In this document: positions 6,721-7,698 of the stretch, piece after piece
Position numbering within the stretch: the stretch's first letter is position 1
How the letters are laid out: each line of letters starts with the position of its first letter
Assembly (NCBI GenBank): GCA_023415375.1
Contig: JAEZKW010000149.1
Coordinates: 1-7,698 of the forward strand
DNA length: 7,698 bases
From: Bacillota bacterium
GTDB lineage: Bacteria > Bacillota > UBA4882 > UBA8346
Reading direction: 5' to 3'
Program-made: the position numbers and the translations under genes
The notes under the pieces: model-generated
Told to the model about the DNA's origin: nothing
Database searches by the model: none
Seen by the model: the letters and a program-made list of their open reading frames with translations, nothing else

Positions 6721-7583
6721 CCGAAGACTTCAGCAAAAACCATTTTTTTAAAAATCTACTGATTGAATATGAACAACCTAAAGTTTACTCTCTTGAAGAG
6801 GAGTTTTCAAAAGCAAAGAAAAATCGCGACATCAAACCGTACTTTATTTTTTTTGGCTTTATTCTGATGTTAATTGGCGCTACGATATATACCACCCACT
6901 ATTTGGAGGTTAAATCGAAGCAAGTAAATATTGATATTTCCGATTTTGAGGATCTGCGTTTAAAAGAAACATTAAATGCAGCCAAGGAGAAGGAAAAGGA
7001 ACTCAATCAAAAAAGTGCCGAGCTTGATACCAAAGCCAAGGAACTTATGATAAAAAATAAGGAACTTGATAGCAAAAAAGGGGAAATTCGCAACCTGCGA
7101 AATTCTTTTAATCAGGAGGTTCAAAAGATTAAGGTGCAGGTTCAAGAACAGGCTGACCTTGAGAATACCGATCAGAAACTGCAAAGATTGCAAATGAAAG
7201 GTCAGAAACAAATCGACCAGATTACCAAAACGTATGAAGCCAAATTGGCTCAAAAACAGGCAGAAATTCTTCGTTTACAGGAACAAATTCAAAACAGTGA
7301 AAGTAAAACTGCCAATCTTAAAAGTTATCAATATGGTTTGGGCCTTTACATAAAAGACAAAAAAGCTCTGGGCTGTATTATTGATCCTCGGCAGCGCAAA
7401 AGTATTATCAGCTTTTTGGTACGGGATCCCAAAATAGTGGATGAAACCATGGTGAACTTGTATCGCGGTGATGATGAATACATCGGTCAACTTAAATTAA
7501 TTCCTGATGGAACCGGGATACGGGTGGAGTTGGCTGAGACGGTAAAGAGTGTCAAACCGTTTGACTGGTTTAAACTTCCTTGA
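6699..7583 (+). CDS. Single-pass membrane protein with long coiled coil and unrecognised C-terminal domain
   Basis: I do not recognise this 294-residue protein as a named family. The start chosen is ATG 6699 because GGAG (6689-6692) lies six bases upstream; TTG 6687 and ATG 6717 (the latter as ATGA over the cyclase stop) are alternatives. Residues 1-46 are polar and end in a basic cluster (KAKKNRDIK). One membrane segment covers about 47-66. By the positive-inside rule the N-terminus is cytoplasmic and the rest extracytoplasmic. Residues about 84-208 form a coiled coil rich in Lys, Glu and Gln. Five consecutive heptads (100-134) have Leu/Ile at 102, 109, 116, 123 and 130. Residues about 212-294 look like a small beta-rich domain (ALGCIIDPRQRKSIISFLV, NLYRGDDEYIGQLKL) ending at FKLP. 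The roughly 22-base overlap with the cyclase gene suggests translational coupling and a shared task, possibly sensing or scaffolding. That role is inference. Confidence 0.85.
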   Translation: MEPRNKMTEDFSKNHFFKNLLIEYEQPKVYSLEEEFSKAKKNRDIKPYFIFFGFILMLIGATIYTTHYLEVKSKQVNIDISDFEDLRLKETLNAAKEKEKELNQKSAELDTKAKELMIKNKELDSKKGEIRNLRNSFNQEVQKIKVQVQEQADLENTDQKLQRLQMKGQKQIDQITKTYEAKLAQKQAEILRLQEQIQNSESKTANLKSYQYGLGLYIKDKKALGCIIDPRQRKSIISFLVRDPKIVDETMVNLYRGDDEYIGQLKLIPDGTGIRVELAETVKSVKPFDWFKLP

Positions 7584-7594
7584 AAGTATAAAAT

Positions 7595-7630
7595 AAAATG
7601 CCCTATCCTTTTTGGAAAGGGCATTTTTAT
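7595..7630 (+). terminator. Intrinsic terminator of the cyclase unit
   Basis: AAAATGCCCTATCC (7595-7608) pairs with GGAAAGGGCATTTT (7614-7627) with a single internal A-A mismatch and a TTTTT loop, followed by further T-rich sequence. It starts twelve bases after the coiled-coil gene stop. The A-rich left flank means the structure could also stop transcripts arriving from the opposite strand. Confidence 0.85.
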
Positions 7631-7667
7631 TTTATTCCGGCTGAGTGTAGGTCAAAATAAATTTTCA

Positions 7668-7694
7668 CCACGAAGATACGAAGTTCACGAAGGA
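7668..7694. repeat. Intergenic repeat with three ACGAAG units, truncated by the window edge
   Basis: ACGAAG occurs at 7670-7675, 7678-7683 and 7687-7692, with start-to-start spacings of eight and nine bases. The reverse complement of 534-560 has the same 8/9 spacing with CACAGAG units and the same TTCAC junction before the last unit. The element may continue beyond the end of the window, so its full length and any hairpin partner are unknown. Confidence 0.65.
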
Positions 7695-7698
7695 AAAG

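Noticed and set aside
6972..7253. Reverse-strand Leu/Phe-rich frame of 93 codons resembling a membrane protein
   Set aside because: It is the antisense of Lys/Glu/Gln codons of the coiled coil, which automatically reads as Leu/Phe. No ribosome site is present and the forward gene is well supported.

Overview
The window reads as a typical low-to-moderate GC Firmicutes-like chromosome segment: strong AGGAGG-type ribosome sites, ATG/GTG/TTG starts, tightly packed co-directional genes and U-tailed hairpin terminators. This placement is inferred from style; the sequence carries no taxonomic marker gene. Every gene I can support lies on the + strand.

Positions 1-4610 hold a classical five-part oligopeptide/dipeptide ABC import operon. 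The 3' end of the extracytoplasmic binding protein gene (oppA-like) is followed by a roughly 210-base gap. That gap contains a palindromic repeat and a strong hairpin-plus-T-run. The two permease genes (oppB, oppC) and the two ATPase genes (oppD, oppF) then follow almost without gaps (3 bases, 9 bases and a 4-base overlap). The hairpin after oppA would let binding protein be made in excess over the membrane complex. The operon ends in a second hairpin terminator at 4650-4697.

Positions 4611-4935 are AT-rich and non-coding. They contain the opp terminator, a plausible sigma-A-type promoter (4709-4736) and a long untranslated leader.

Positions 4936-7583 hold a two-gene signalling unit. The first gene encodes a membrane-anchored class III nucleotidyl cyclase (N-terminal transmembrane segment, about 150-residue external sensor region, second transmembrane segment, HAMP-like linker, catalytic domain). 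The second overlaps it by about 22 bases and encodes a single-pass membrane protein with a long, probably extracytoplasmic, coiled coil and a small C-terminal domain I do not recognise. The cyclase keeps both metal-binding aspartates and the transition-state Asn/Arg pair. The lysine that normally reads the adenine base is replaced by serine, so its substrate is uncertain. The overlap suggests that the cyclase and the coiled-coil protein are made in fixed proportion and may act together. This pair is the best candidate for something undescribed here. A hairpin terminator at 7595-7630 closes the unit.

Two diverged copies of one 27-base intergenic repeat, in opposite orientation, lie near the two ends of the window (534-560 and 7668-7694). 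They have identical internal spacing and differ only by transitions.
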